A stretch of 64,000 bases of DNA from Streptomyces longhuiensis (GCF_020616555.1 NZ_CP085173.1:5906001-5970000), one strand, 5' to 3'. Positions 8,795 through 17,565 are shown, counted from the stretch's first letter. Notes: generated by a model not told the origin, from the sequence alone. Numbers and translations: made by a program.

Positions 8795-8823
8795 TTCAAC
8801 GGGTCGCTCTATGCGCGTAGAGT
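8795..8823 (+). promoter_or_regulatory. deoA promoter with overlapping nucleoside-regulon operator
   Basis: A -35-like TTCAAC (8795-8800) is followed after 17 bases by -10 TAGAGT (8818-8823). The operator core CTATGCGCGTAG (8809-8820, one change from CTACGCGCGTAG) extends to the 16-bp near-palindrome 8807-8822 and covers the -10 box. Binding would block RNA polymerase. Confidence 0.75.
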
Positions 8824-8855
8824 CGGCCTGCTGCCACCTGCGGAAGGACAACGCC

Positions 8856-10133
8856 ATGGACGTCATCTCCGTCATCCGGACCAAGCGGGACCGGGGCGAA
8901 CTCAGCGACGAGCAGATCGACTGGGTCATCGACGCGTACACGCGCGGCGTCGTCGCCGACGAGCAGATGTCGGCGCTCGCCATGGCGATCCTCCTCAACG
9001 GCATGAACCGTACGGAGATCGCCCGCTGGACCGCCGCGATGATCGCCTCCGGCGAGCGCATGGACTTCTCGTCCCTGTCCCGCCCGACCGCCGACAAGCA
9101 CTCCACCGGAGGCGTCGGCGACAAGATCACGCTGCCGCTCGCCCCGCTGGTCGCCGCGTGCGGCGCCGCCGTCCCGCAGCTCTCCGGCCGCGGCCTCGGC
9201 CACACCGGCGGCACGCTCGACAAGCTGGAGTCCATTCCCGGCTGGCGCGCCCTGCTGTCCAACGACGAGATGTTGAACGTCCTCGACACCGTCGGCTCCG
9301 TGATCTGCGCGGCCGGTGACGGGCTCGCCCCCGCCGACAAGAAGCTCTACGCGCTGCGCGACGTCACCGGCACCGTCGAGGCGATCCCGCTCATCGCTTC
9401 CTCGATCATGTCGAAGAAGATCGCCGAGGGCACCGGCTCGCTCGTCCTCGACGTGAAGGTCGGCACCGGCGCGTTCATGAAGACGATCGAGGACGCCCGC
9501 GAACTCGCTTCCACGATGGTCGAGTTGGGTACCGACAGCGGCGTGCGCACGGTCGCCCTGCTCACCGACATGTCGACGCCTCTCGGCCTCACCGCCGGCA
9601 ACGCGCTCGAAGTCCGCGAGTCCGTCGAGGTGCTGGCGGGCGGCGGCCCCGCCGACGTCGTCGAGCTCACTCTCGCCCTGGCCCGCGAGATGCTCGACGC
9701 GGCGGGCATCAAGGACGCCGACCCGGCGAAGGCTCTGGCCGACGGCTCCGCGATGGACGTCTGGCGCCGCATGATCGCCGCGCAGGGCGGCGACCCGGAC
9801 GCGGCGCTGCCCACGTCCCGTGAGCAGCAGGTGGTGGTGGCCGGGAAGTCCGGCGTCCTGACCCGTCTCGACGCGTACGACATCGGCGTCGCCGCCTGGC
9901 GCCTCGGCGCGGGCCGCGCCCGCAAGGAGGACGTGGTGCAGGCCGCCGCCGGCGTCGAACTCCACGCCAAGCCGGGCGACTCGGTGACGGAGGGCCAGCC
10001 GCTCATGACCCTGCACACCGACACGCCGGAGCGCTTCGGGTACGCACTTGAGTCCGTCGAGGGCTCGTACGACATCGCGGCCCCGGGGACGACGTTCGAG
10101 GCCACGCCTGTCGTGCGGGAGCGCATCGGCTGA
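8856..10133 (+). CDS. deoA: Thymidine (pyrimidine-nucleoside) phosphorylase
   Basis: A 425-residue enzyme that splits thymidine or deoxyuridine with phosphate into the base and 2-deoxyribose-1-phosphate. Family blocks include the phosphate-binding KHSTGGVGDK at residues 81-90, LSGRGLGHTGGTLDKLESIPG, SSIMSKKIAEG, DVKVGTGAFMK and GNALEVRESVEVL. ATG 8856 is chosen because GGAAGGA ends seven bases before it; a further in-frame ATG at 8811 lies inside the operator and lacks a ribosome site. Its product feeds the mutase (28533-30182) and DeoC (26346-27302). Confidence 0.95.
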   Translation: MDVISVIRTKRDRGELSDEQIDWVIDAYTRGVVADEQMSALAMAILLNGMNRTEIARWTAAMIASGERMDFSSLSRPTADKHSTGGVGDKITLPLAPLVAACGAAVPQLSGRGLGHTGGTLDKLESIPGWRALLSNDEMLNVLDTVGSVICAAGDGLAPADKKLYALRDVTGTVEAIPLIASSIMSKKIAEGTGSLVLDVKVGTGAFMKTIEDARELASTMVELGTDSGVRTVALLTDMSTPLGLTAGNALEVRESVEVLAGGGPADVVELTLALAREMLDAAGIKDADPAKALADGSAMDVWRRMIAAQGGDPDAALPTSREQQVVVAGKSGVLTRLDAYDIGVAAWRLGAGRARKEDVVQAAAGVELHAKPGDSVTEGQPLMTLHTDTPERFGYALESVEGSYDIAAPGTTFEATPVVRERIG

Positions 10134-10164
10134 CCTGGGGTTTCTCCGGGTTTCCTGGCACGGA

Positions 10165-10200
10165 CGAACGGGATCGGCGGACCTCCGCCGGTCCCGTTCG
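10165..10200. terminator. Bidirectional terminator between deoA and the AEC carrier
   Basis: Arms 10165-10180 and 10185-10200 pair over 16 bp with one G-U, around a four-base loop. The two convergent genes end on either side. Confidence 0.8.
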
Positions 10201-10202
10201 GC

Positions 10203-11126
10203 TCACCCCAGCAGCGCCGCGACGACCACCAGCGCCGGCACCGACGCCAGCGTCGACAGCAGGATCGACTCCCTCGCCAGTTTCTCGGCGACGTGGTAGC
10301 GCGAGGCGTACGTGAAGAGGTTCTGCGCGGCCGGGAGTGCCGACGTCACCACCACGTCCAGGAGTGACGCGCCCCGCAGGCCGAAGACGCCCGCCGCGAG
10401 TACCCACGCCACCGCGGGCTGGCCCACCGACTTCAGGGCCACCGACAGCAGCACCGGGACCCGATCCGAACCGCGCCGGGCCGGCAGCGAACTCCCGCAC
10501 AGCGAGATCCCGTACGCGAGCAGCACCACCGGCACGGACATCTTGCCGATCAGATCGACCGGGTTGAAGACCGGCCCCGGCACCGTCCACCCCGTCGCCG
10601 CCACGATCACGCCCGCGAGCGCGCCGACCGCGATCGGGTTGCGCAGTGGTGTGACGAGCCGCCGCCACAGCGACTGCGTCTCCCCGGCCTCCGACAGATC
10701 GAGGACCGTCATCGCGATCGGCGTCACCACGATCTGCTGGAAGAGCAGCACGGGCGCGACCAGCGAGGCGTCGCCGAGAACGTACACGGCGATGGGGATG
10801 CCGAGGTTCCCCGAATTGACGTAGCTGGAGCACAGGGCGCCGATCGTCGTCCGCCCCACGCCCCACCGGCGCGTGACGCCCACCGCGACGAACACCCCGG
10901 CGGCCGCCGCCGTGCTCAGCGCCGTCACCAGCAGCCGCGGCGACAGGATCACCGAGAGGTCGGCCTTCGCGAGCGTGGTGAACAGGAGCGCGGGCGTGGC
11001 GACATGGAAGGCTAGCTTGGTGAGGACCTCGCGGCCGTTGTCCCCGAGATAGCCGCGCTTCCCGATCAGGAAGCCGATGGCGATGACCACCGCGATGACG
11101 GCGAACCCGTTCAGCACCCCTGTCAC
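10203..11126 (-). CDS. AEC-family (auxin efflux carrier-like) transporter
   Basis: A 307-residue membrane protein with about ten hydrophobic segments and the usual AEC length. Recognisable blocks are GKRGYLGDNGREVLTKLAFHV, SSYVNSGNLGIPIAVYVLG with the conserved NSGNLG, VAPVLLFQQI, PLRNPIAVGALAG and TSALPAAQNLFTYASRY. AEC proteins are secondary carriers of organic acids or other small anions. The start is GTG at 11126. It converges on deoA and does not carry the nucleoside operator, so a link to nucleosides is not supported. Confidence 0.88.
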   Translation of the reverse strand: MTGVLNGFAVIAVVIAIGFLIGKRGYLGDNGREVLTKLAFHVATPALLFTTLAKADLSVILSPRLLVTALSTAAAAGVFVAVGVTRRWGVGRTTIGALCSSYVNSGNLGIPIAVYVLGDASLVAPVLLFQQIVVTPIAMTVLDLSEAGETQSLWRRLVTPLRNPIAVGALAGVIVAATGWTVPGPVFNPVDLIGKMSVPVVLLAYGISLCGSSLPARRGSDRVPVLLSVALKSVGQPAVAWVLAAGVFGLRGASLLDVVVTSALPAAQNLFTYASRYHVAEKLARESILLSTLASVPALVVVAALLG

Positions 11127-11244
11127 GATGCGCCCTGCCGGCGTCGTGCGGACGGCTGAGCAGGTACGCGATCAAGGAGCATCCCCATAGCGTCGGAGGG
11201 CGGCCGACGTGGGGTCAACGTGATGCGCGCGACACACGGGGAAC

Positions 11245-11685
11245 GTGATGCACGGCACCCGGCACGTGGCCCGACCGCCGATGAGTTCCCGCCGCCGGGC
11301 AGGTCTCCCTTGCGTGGCTGCTTCCCGACTTCCCGACCTGGCTCTCGCAGGCCCCCTGCGCCGCGACGACGTGCCGCACCTGTGCGACCAGGTGCGCACG
11401 GCGTGCGCCCGCGCCCCCGCGCGCGACGTCGTCTGCGACCTCGCGGCCGTCACCACGGCCGACCTCGCCACCGTGGACGCGCTCGCCCGGATGCAGCTCG
11501 CCGCCCGCAGGGCCGGGTCAGGACTGCTGCTGCGCGATCCGTCCCCCGCCCTGTGGGCCCTGCTTCAGCTGGTCGGCCTGCCCGGCCTGGGCGGGCTGGT
11601 CGTCGAGATGGAGCGGCAGACCGAACAGCGGGAAATAGCGGGCCGTGTCCAGGAAGCAGTGGAGTCCGGTGATCCGGCCCTCTGA
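11245..11685 (+). CDS. STAS-domain protein (anti-sigma-factor antagonist-like)
   Basis: A small cytoplasmic protein whose central part (DLALAGPLRRDDVPHLC, VCDLAAVTTADLATVDALARM, GSGLLLRDPSPALWALL) has the STAS fold pattern of SpoIIAA/MlaB-like proteins. The Ser/Thr normally phosphorylated is replaced by a TTAD stretch. The start is uncertain: GTG 11245, ATG 11248 and ATG 11281 are all in frame. The last 168 bases overlap the 3' end of the convergent sigma-factor gene, and the acidic C-terminal tail is encoded wholly in that overlap. The partner is unknown. Confidence 0.65.
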   Translation: MMHGTRHVARPPMSSRRRAGLPCVAASRLPDLALAGPLRRDDVPHLCDQVRTACARAPARDVVCDLAAVTTADLATVDALARMQLAARRAGSGLLLRDPSPALWALLQLVGLPGLGGLVVEMERQTEQREIAGRVQEAVESGDPAL

Positions 11686-12579
11686 GACCTCCAGGACCTG
11701 GACGGCCCACGGCGCGAAGCCGCCGTTGTCCGGGTCGGGCTTGTAGTGGGCGAACGCGGGCGAGCCGTTGGCCTCGACGGGCACCAGCCGGCTGTCGGCA
11801 CATGAGGCGCCGATCGTCGTCATGAAGCCCGTGATGTCCGGCGTGCCGCGCAGCCACAGGTCGAACGGCGGCATGGTCATGATGGCGTCCTCGGCGAGCA
11901 GCGCCGTGAGGGCCTTCATGTCGTACCCCTCGAACGCGGCGACATAGCGCTCGAGGAGCGCCTGGTGCTCCTCGTCCAGCTCACTGTCGGCGCCCTTCGT
12001 CTCGACCGGGGCCTCGGCGAGCGTGGCGCGGGCCCGCTGGAGCGCGCTGTTCACCGACGCCACCGACGTGTCGAGGAGCTCGGCGACCTCCTGCGCCTTC
12101 CAGGCCAGGACCTCGCGCAGGATGAGCACGGCCCGCTGCTTGGCGGGCAGCTGCTGGAGCGCCGCCACGAAGGCCAGGCGTACCGACTCCCGCGCCACCG
12201 CCGCCTCCGCGGGGTCGTGCACGGTCGGCAGCACGCGCGCGTCCGGCATCGGCTCCAGCCACACGTTGTCCGGCCGGGGCGTGAGCGCCGCCTGCGCCAG
12301 CGGCGCCGCCGCCGTCAGGTCCATCGGGCGGGCCCGCTTGTTGCCCGCGTTCAGCATGTCCAGGCAGACGTTCGTCGCGATGCGGTACAGCCAGGACCGC
12401 AGGCTGGAGCGCCCCTCGAACTTGTCGAAGCTGCGCCAGGCGCGGACCATCGTGTCCTGCACCGCGTCCTCGGCCTCGAAGGACGAGCCCAGCATCCGGT
12501 AGCAGTACCCGGTCAGCTCGACCCGGTACTTCTCGAGACGGACGTCCAGTTCAGTGGTCGTCCCTGCGATGTCACTCAT
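11518..12579 (-). CDS. ECF sigma factor with C-terminal SnoaL-like domain
   Basis: A 353-residue extracytoplasmic-function sigma factor. Region 2 is seen in YRVELTGYCYRMLGSSFEAED, VRAWRSFDKFEGRSSLRSW and LYRIATNVCLDML; region 4 in LPAKQRAVLILREVLAWKAQEVAELL followed by SVASVNSALQRARATL. After about residue 200 comes a SnoaL/NTF2-like domain (ALLERYVAAFEGYDMKALTALL, DTARYFPLFGLPL), as in the SigJ/TIGR02960-type groups, where the tail controls activity without a separate anti-sigma factor. ATG 12579 is preferred over GTG 12585. No anti-sigma gene is adjacent, although the STAS gene converges on it. Confidence 0.88.
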   Translation of the reverse strand: MSDIAGTTTELDVRLEKYRVELTGYCYRMLGSSFEAEDAVQDTMVRAWRSFDKFEGRSSLRSWLYRIATNVCLDMLNAGNKRARPMDLTAAAPLAQAALTPRPDNVWLEPMPDARVLPTVHDPAEAAVARESVRLAFVAALQQLPAKQRAVLILREVLAWKAQEVAELLDTSVASVNSALQRARATLAEAPVETKGADSELDEEHQALLERYVAAFEGYDMKALTALLAEDAIMTMPPFDLWLRGTPDITGFMTTIGASCADSRLVPVEANGSPAFAHYKPDPDNGGFAPWAVQVLEVSEGRITGLHCFLDTARYFPLFGLPLHLDDQPAQAGQADQLKQGPQGGGRIAQQQS

Positions 12580-12658
12580 GTCCACACCCCGCCCGTGGCT
12601 TCTGGCAAGTCCCGAAAGTCCATGCAAGTCCCAGCACCTCGGAAGCTACCGCAGCGCA

Positions 12659-12711
12659 CTGACAACGGCCCCCGGACCGGCGAAATACGCCGGTCCGGGG
12701 GCCGTTGTCAG
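12659..12711 (-). terminator. Very long perfect hairpin after the MFS gene
   Basis: Arms 12659-12682 and 12688-12711 are a perfect 24-bp match around the loop AAATA. The hairpin lies just downstream of the MFS stop and upstream of the sigma-factor gene on the same strand. Confidence 0.85.
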
Positions 12712-12727
12712 CAAGATTCGGACGGGG

Positions 12728-14017
12728 TCAGTGCGCCGCCACGAGCGTCTGCCGCTGCTGCACGCGCGCCGCGTGCGAGCCCCACAGGGTCACCGACACG
12801 ACGCCGAGCACCGCCACCAGGCCGAGGGCCACGGTCCCGGCCCAGCCGCCCGCGTGGAAGGCCACCGCGCCGAGCGTGCCGCCCACGCTCGAGCCGATGT
12901 AGTACACGGACTGGTACAGCGCGGACGCCTGCGCCCGCCCGTGCGTCGCCGTGTGGCTGACCGAGGACGACGCCACCGCGTGCCCCGCGAAGAAGCCCGC
13001 CGTGATCAGGACGAGGCCGAGCAGCACCATGATGATCGAGTCGCCGAGCGAGAGCAGCAGCCCGGACGCCGTCGTGCCCACCGCCAGGTACAGCGCCCCG
13101 CGCCGCCCGAGCCGCGCGACGAGCTTGCCGGCCGCGGCCGAGGAGACCGTACCCACCAGGTACACGAGGAAGATCGAGCCGATGATGCCCTGCGGGAGCG
13201 AGAACGGCGCGGCCGTGAGCCGGTAGCCGATCACCGTGTACACGGCGCCGAAGACCGTCATGAACAGGGCGCCGATCACGTACAGGCGGCACAGAAGCGG
13301 GTTCGCGAGGTGCCCGCGCACCGTGCGGGCCAGCACCCGCGGCCGCAGCGAGCCGGAGGTGAAGTGCCGCGGCTGGGGCAGCAGCAGCCGGAACGCGACC
13401 GCGCACGCCACGGCGATCACGCCGATCGTGCCGACCGCCGCGCGCCAGCCCCACTCCTGCGCGACCCACCCGGTGATGACCCGGCCGCTCATTCCGCCGA
13501 TGGAGTTGCCCGCCACGAACAGGCCGATCGCGGCGACCAGCGCCTTGGGCCGCACCTCCTCCGCGAGATACGCCATCGCGGACGCCGGCAGACCGGCGAG
13601 AGCGGCGCCCTGGAGCGCCCGCAGCGCGATCAGCGCGCCGAGCGAGGGCGCGAACGGCACGAGCAGGCCGACCGCGACCGCCACCGACAGGGACGCCGTC
13701 ATCACGGTGCGCCGCCCGAACCGCTCCGACAGGGCGCTCAGCGGCAGGACACACAGGGCGAGCGCGCCCGTAGCGCCGGACACCGACCAGCTCGCGGCGC
13801 TCGCGCTGACGCCGAAGTCCGCGGAGACGAGGGGGAGCAGGGCCTGCGTGGAGTAGAGCAGGGCGAAGGTCGCGACCCCGGCCAGGAAGAGGGCGAAACT
13901 CATCCGGCGGTAGCCGGGACCGCCCGGGTTCAGACGGGTGTCGGGGGCTTCGGGGGACGACGGCTTACGGGCGGCGACCGTGTGGGTGGCGGTCGCCCCG
14001 CTACTGGCAGGAGGCAT
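12728..14017 (-). CDS. MFS transporter (YnfM-like exporter)
   Basis: A 429-residue major facilitator with about 12 membrane segments after a 40-residue cytoplasmic N-terminus. The loop 2-3 motif appears as LSERFGRRTVM. Other blocks are LRALQGAALAGLPASAMAYLAEE, VAGNSIGGMSGR and FFAGHAVASSSVSHTATHGRAQ, typical of the YnfM/AraJ drug-efflux group. TACGTT (14029-14024) lies six bases before the ATG, so the mRNA may be leaderless. The divergent LysR gene and the palindrome between them indicate regulation by that LysR protein. The substrate is unknown. Confidence 0.87.
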   Translation of the reverse strand: MPPASSGATATHTVAARKPSSPEAPDTRLNPGGPGYRRMSFALFLAGVATFALLYSTQALLPLVSADFGVSASAASWSVSGATGALALCVLPLSALSERFGRRTVMTASLSVAVAVGLLVPFAPSLGALIALRALQGAALAGLPASAMAYLAEEVRPKALVAAIGLFVAGNSIGGMSGRVITGWVAQEWGWRAAVGTIGVIAVACAVAFRLLLPQPRHFTSGSLRPRVLARTVRGHLANPLLCRLYVIGALFMTVFGAVYTVIGYRLTAAPFSLPQGIIGSIFLVYLVGTVSSAAAGKLVARLGRRGALYLAVGTTASGLLLSLGDSIIMVLLGLVLITAGFFAGHAVASSSVSHTATHGRAQASALYQSVYYIGSSVGGTLGAVAFHAGGWAGTVALGLVAVLGVVSVTLWGSHAARVQQRQTLVAAH

Positions 14018-14039
14018 GTCTCGAACGTAGGCCCCCCTG

Positions 14040-14062
14040 TTTCATGCGTCCAATGCATGAAA
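14040..14062. promoter_or_regulatory. Putative LysR binding site
   Basis: TTTCATGC (14040-14047) and GCATGAAA (14055-14062) are perfect inverted repeats with seven bases between. This fits the T-N11-A LysR box and lies between the divergent MFS and lysR starts. Confidence 0.65.
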
Positions 14063-14079
14063 ACGGCATAATCGATCCC

Positions 14080-15051
14080 ATGGCGCATAAGCAGAGTTCA
14101 GAGGATCGCCTGTCACCGTCCAGTGACACAGAAGACATCGTGAAGACGCTCGCGCCACGCCTGTCGTACTTCGCCGCGGTCGCCCGTACCGAGCACGTCA
14201 CGCGGGCCGCCCACGAGCTCGGGATCCCCCAGTCGACGCTGTCGCGCGCCCTCGTCCGCCTCGAACAGGACCTCGGCGTGGAGTTGTTCGCGCGCCACGG
14301 CCGCACCGTCTCGCTCACCCCGGCGGGCCGCACGTTCCTCGCGTCCGTCGACAAGGCGCTCGCCGAGGTCGGCCGCGCCGCCGAGTCGGTACGGGCCGAC
14401 GCCGACCCCGCGTCGGGCAAGGTCGCCTTCGGCTTCCTGCACACCATGGGCTCCGAGACCGTCCCCGGCCTGATCCGCGCCTTCCGCGCCGACCATCCGG
14501 GCATCCGCTTCAGCCTCGTCCAGAACTACGGCGAGGCGATGCTGGAGCGCCTGCGCGCCGGCGAGCTCGACCTCTGCCTCACCTCTCCCATCCCCGACGC
14601 GCCCGGCCTCGTCGCGCGCCGCCTCGACGAGCAGCGCCTGCGTCTGGTCGTCCCCGACGACCACCGCCTCGCGGGCCGCAAGCGCGTCCGTCTCGCGGAG
14701 GCGGCCGATGAGACGTTCGTGACCCTCGAACCTGGTTACGGGCTGCGCCGCATCACCGACGGCCTGTGCACGGAGGCGGGGTTCAAGCCGCGCATCGCCT
14801 TCGAGGGCGAGGAGACGGAGACCCTGCGCGGCCTGGTCGCGGCGGGCCTCGGCGTGGCGCTCCTGCCGCCACCCGCCGTACCGCGCCCAGGAGTTGTGGA
14901 GCTGACGGTGACCGGTCAGCGGGCGGTACGCGAGATCGGCGTGGCCTGGCTCGACGGGCATCCCGACACCCCGCCGGTCGCCGCGTTCAAGAAGTTCCTG
15001 CTCTCCCGGCGCGGCAAGCTGCTCTCCGAGTGGACCCGCGCGGAGGAGTAG
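14080..15051 (+). CDS. LysR-family transcriptional regulator
   Basis: About 323 residues from ATG 14080. The N-terminal winged HTH is clear: LSYFAAVARTEHVTRAAHEL, GIPQSTLSRALVRLEQDLGVELF, SLTPAGRTFL. The periplasmic-binding-like effector domain follows (GKVAFGFLHTMGSETVPGLI, GELDLCLTSPI, GLVAAGLGVALLPP). An in-frame ATG at 14044 lies inside the palindromic operator, so 14080 is preferred. It is divergent from the MFS gene and probably controls it and itself. Confidence 0.9.
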   Translation: MAHKQSSEDRLSPSSDTEDIVKTLAPRLSYFAAVARTEHVTRAAHELGIPQSTLSRALVRLEQDLGVELFARHGRTVSLTPAGRTFLASVDKALAEVGRAAESVRADADPASGKVAFGFLHTMGSETVPGLIRAFRADHPGIRFSLVQNYGEAMLERLRAGELDLCLTSPIPDAPGLVARRLDEQRLRLVVPDDHRLAGRKRVRLAEAADETFVTLEPGYGLRRITDGLCTEAGFKPRIAFEGEETETLRGLVAAGLGVALLPPPAVPRPGVVELTVTGQRAVREIGVAWLDGHPDTPPVAAFKKFLLSRRGKLLSEWTRAEE

Positions 15052-15810
15052 TCACCGCCCGAGGGACCTGCCGAAGCCCGAGGCCAGCGGCATCCGCAGC
15101 CCCAGCGGCGGAGGCGCGGCGAGCGCGTCCTGCACCGGGCGCGAGAACGCCCGCCCGAAGAGCGAGCCGAGCACGAAGTCGCGGGCCAGGGCGTGGACCT
15201 CGGTGCGGTGCTGGTGGAGCGTGTGACCGTCGGAGTGCACCTCGAAACGGCAGATGTCGCGGTTGGACTTCTTCGCGCGGGCGGCCAGGCGGAACGACAG
15301 CTCGGGATCCGTGCGCTCGTCGTTCGTGCCGTGCACGATCATGACGCGGCGGCCCGCGAGCTGTTTCACCGGTTCGAGGGGCGCCGCGACGTCCTCCTCG
15401 GGCAGCCAAGGGGCGAGCGCGAGAACCGAGTTGACGGCGCTGTGCCCGCCCGCGTGCAGCGCCGCGCGGGCGCCCATGTCGACCCCGACGAGGCAGACCG
15501 GGACGTCGCCGTAGCGCCGCACGGCCTCGTCCGCCGCCCAGTCGGCGTCACGCGCGAGCTGTGCCTGCGCGCCGTTCCAGCCGCGGCCGCGGTAGTGCAC
15601 GACATGTGCCGCAAGGCCGTCCCGCCGTCCGTCGCGCGCGAGGGCGCGCCCCAGGGTCCGTACGGTCGCCGAGGCCAGCGGTGACGGTCTGCGCGCGGAG
15701 GTCTCCGCGCCCGCGGGAAGCAGCAGGACCACACCGCTCACCGTAGTGGGGACGGCCCCCACCGCCTTCCCGAGCCGGGCCTCACGGACCGTCGTCGCTT
15801 GCTGTCCCAT
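15052..15810 (-). CDS. Small alpha/beta-hydrolase (dienelactone-hydrolase-like)
   Basis: A 252-residue alpha/beta-hydrolase-fold protein. LLLPAGAETS carries the oxyanion-side strand, VCLVGVDMGARAALHAG is the nucleophile elbow, MIVHGTNDERTDPE holds the usual acid and VHSDGHTLHQH the catalytic-type His. The elbow reads G-V-D-M-G, so Asp stands where Ser or Cys is usual. Asp is the nucleophile in dehalogenases and epoxide hydrolases, but the rest does not look like those families. It may be a non-standard or inactive hydrolase. It converges on lysR. Confidence 0.75.
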   Translation of the reverse strand: MGQQATTVREARLGKAVGAVPTTVSGVVLLLPAGAETSARRPSPLASATVRTLGRALARDGRRDGLAAHVVHYRGRGWNGAQAQLARDADWAADEAVRRYGDVPVCLVGVDMGARAALHAGGHSAVNSVLALAPWLPEEDVAAPLEPVKQLAGRRVMIVHGTNDERTDPELSFRLAARAKKSNRDICRFEVHSDGHTLHQHRTEVHALARDFVLGSLFGRAFSRPVQDALAAPPPLGLRMPLASGFGRSLGR

Positions 15811-15895
15811 GACAGAACAGTGTCAGAAGGCCCGGTGTACGCCACCCGTCCGCAGGGTCACTGTTACGTATCGACAGGCGGACGCCACGCGGTAT

Positions 15896-15917
15896 CTACG
15901 CGCGTAGGCGTTAGAGT
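15896..15917 (+). promoter_or_regulatory. add promoter with perfect nucleoside-regulon operator
   Basis: A perfect CTACGCGCGTAG palindrome (15896-15907) is followed by -10 TAGAGT (15912-15917), six bases before ATG 15924. The mRNA is therefore predicted to be leaderless, and the operator would occupy the spacer of the promoter. Confidence 0.8.
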
Positions 15918-15923
15918 GCCGAA

Positions 15924-17081
15924 ATGACGAGCCAGACCAGTGGAAACTCGCAGATTCCGACCCCGGCGCAGATCGTTCGCGCTCCCAAGGTGCTGCTGCA
16001 CGACCACCTCGACGGCGGGCTTCGCCCCGGCACCATCGTCGAACTCGCCCTGGAGCAGGGGTACGAGAACCTCCCCGAGACCGACCCCGACAAGCTCGGC
16101 ATCTGGTTCCGCGAGGCCGCCGACTCCGGCTCCCTCGAGCGCTACCTGGAGACCTTCGCCCACACCTGCGCCGTCATGCAGACCCGCGAGGCGCTGTTCC
16201 GGGTCGCCGCCGAGTGCGCCGAGGACCTCGCCGAGGACGGCGTCGTCTACGCCGAGATCCGCTACGCCCCCGAGCAGCACCTCGAGCAGGGCCTCACCCT
16301 CGAAGAGGTCGTCGAGACGGTCAACTCGGGCTTCCGGGAAGGCGAGCGGCGCGCCAAGGCCAACGGCCACCGCATCCGCGTGGGCGCCCTGCTCACCGCC
16401 ATGCGGCACGCGGCCCGCGCCCTGGAGATCGCCGAACTCGCCAACCGCTACCGCGACACCGGAGTCGTCGGCTTCGACATCGCGGGCGCCGAGGCCGGCT
16501 TCCCTCCCACCCGCCACCTCGACGCCTTCGAGTACCTCAAGCGCGAGAACAACCACTTCACGATCCACGCGGGCGAGGCCTTCGGCCTGCCCTCCATCTG
16601 GCAGGCGCTCCAGTGGTGCGGCGCCGACCGTCTCGGCCACGGCGTGCGGATCATCGACGACATCAAGGTCCAGGACGACGGCACGGTCGAACTCGGCCGC
16701 CTCGCCTCCTACGTGCGCGACAAGCGCATCCCCCTGGAGATGTGCCCGAGCTCCAACCTCCAGACGGGCGCCGCCGACTCCTACGAGGCCCACCCCATCG
16801 GCCTGCTCCGTAAGCTGCACTTCCGTGCCACGGTGAACACGGACAACCGCCTCATGTCGGGCACCAGCATGAGCCGCGAGTTCGAGCACCTGGTCGATGC
16901 TTTCGGCTACACGCTCGACGACATGCAGTGGTTCACTGTCAATGCGATGAAATCAGCATTCATTCCTTTCGATGAACGACTGGCCATGATCAATGACGTG
17001 ATCAAGCCGGGGTATGCCGAGTTGAAATCCGAATGGCTGTTCCGTCAGACCTCCTCGACCAGGGGTTCTGTCGCGCAGTAA
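15924..17081 (+). CDS. add: Adenosine deaminase
   Basis: A 385-residue zinc enzyme turning adenosine and deoxyadenosine into inosine and deoxyinosine, substrates for the phosphorylase at 30215-31051. Metal and catalytic motifs are in order: HDHLDG (26-31), [11 protein letters not shown], the catalytic [12 protein letters not shown] and ATVNTDN. TDN replaces the frequent TDD/TDDP of other adenosine deaminases. ATG 15924 follows a -10 box by six bases, so translation is probably leaderless. A perfect nucleoside operator controls it. Confidence 0.95.
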   Translation: MTSQTSGNSQIPTPAQIVRAPKVLLHDHLDGGLRPGTIVELALEQGYENLPETDPDKLGIWFREAADSGSLERYLETFAHTCAVMQTREALFRVAAECAEDLAEDGVVYAEIRYAPEQHLEQGLTLEEVVETVNSGFREGERRAKANGHRIRVGALLTAMRHAARALEIAELANRYRDTGVVGFDIAGAEAGFPPTRHLDAFEYLKRENNHFTIHAGEAFGLPSIWQALQWCGADRLGHGVRIIDDIKVQDDGTVELGRLASYVRDKRIPLEMCPSSNLQTGAADSYEAHPIGLLRKLHFRATVNTDNRLMSGTSMSREFEHLVDAFGYTLDDMQWFTVNAMKSAFIPFDERLAMINDVIKPGYAELKSEWLFRQTSSTRGSVAQ

Positions 17082-17103
17082 CGCCTCTTTGTGCGAATCC
17101 TGA

Positions 17104-17131
17104 GCGGCCGGGAGTATTAACTCCCGGCCGC
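17104..17131 (+). terminator. Terminator of add
   Basis: GCGGCCGGGAGT (17104-17115) pairs perfectly with ACTCCCGGCCGC (17120-17131) around ATTA. Confidence 0.85.
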
Positions 17132-17223
17132 TTCCGCGTTTATTTCGCTGTTTGCAACGCGCCCTGACACATGTTTACGGTCGTGGACCGCTCAAGCCCC
17201 CGTTCACGAGGACTCATTTCATA

Positions 17224-17565
17224 ATGAAGCAGTCTGCTGTCAAGACCCTCGGTGTCGCCGCTCTCGGTGCCGCCTTCGCCGCCGCGGGCGCCGGTGCCGC
17301 GTCCGCCGCCCCCGCCCTCCCGGACGCGGGCTCCGCCCTGAACACCGTGACCGGCACGCTCCCCGCCGAGAAGGTCGCGCAGGTCCTGCCCGCCGGCACC
17401 GAGTCCCTGACCGCCGGCAAGAACGCCGCCGCCGGTGGCCTGAACGCCGCCCTGCCCGCCGTCCAGAAGGCCCTCCCCACCGACGGCAGCAGCCCGGTCT
17501 CCGGGCTCCTCGGCGGCCTGCCCGTCAAGTCGCTGCCCGCCGGCGGCGCCCTGCCCGTCGGCTGA
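17224..17565 (+). CDS. Small secreted protein, unknown function
   Basis: A 113-residue exported protein. Residues 1-29 form a Sec signal peptide ending GAASAAPA; the rest is rich in Ala, Gly, Leu and Pro with repeats of L-P-A-G and G-L-L-G-G-L-P-V. It resembles small secreted Streptomyces proteins often left as hypothetical or mislabelled ATP-binding. No enzymatic motif is visible. ATG 17224 follows a GAGGA ribosome site. A second protein of similar style lies at 23406-23822. Confidence 0.75.
   Translation: MKQSAVKTLGVAALGAAFAAAGAGAASAAPALPDAGSALNTVTGTLPAEKVAQVLPAGTESLTAGKNAAAGGLNAALPAVQKALPTDGSSPVSGLLGGLPVKSLPAGGALPVG

Noticed and set aside
10203..11126. AEC carrier as part of the nucleoside regulon
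   Set aside because: It has no copy of the operator and is separated from deoA by a strong bidirectional terminator on the opposite strand.
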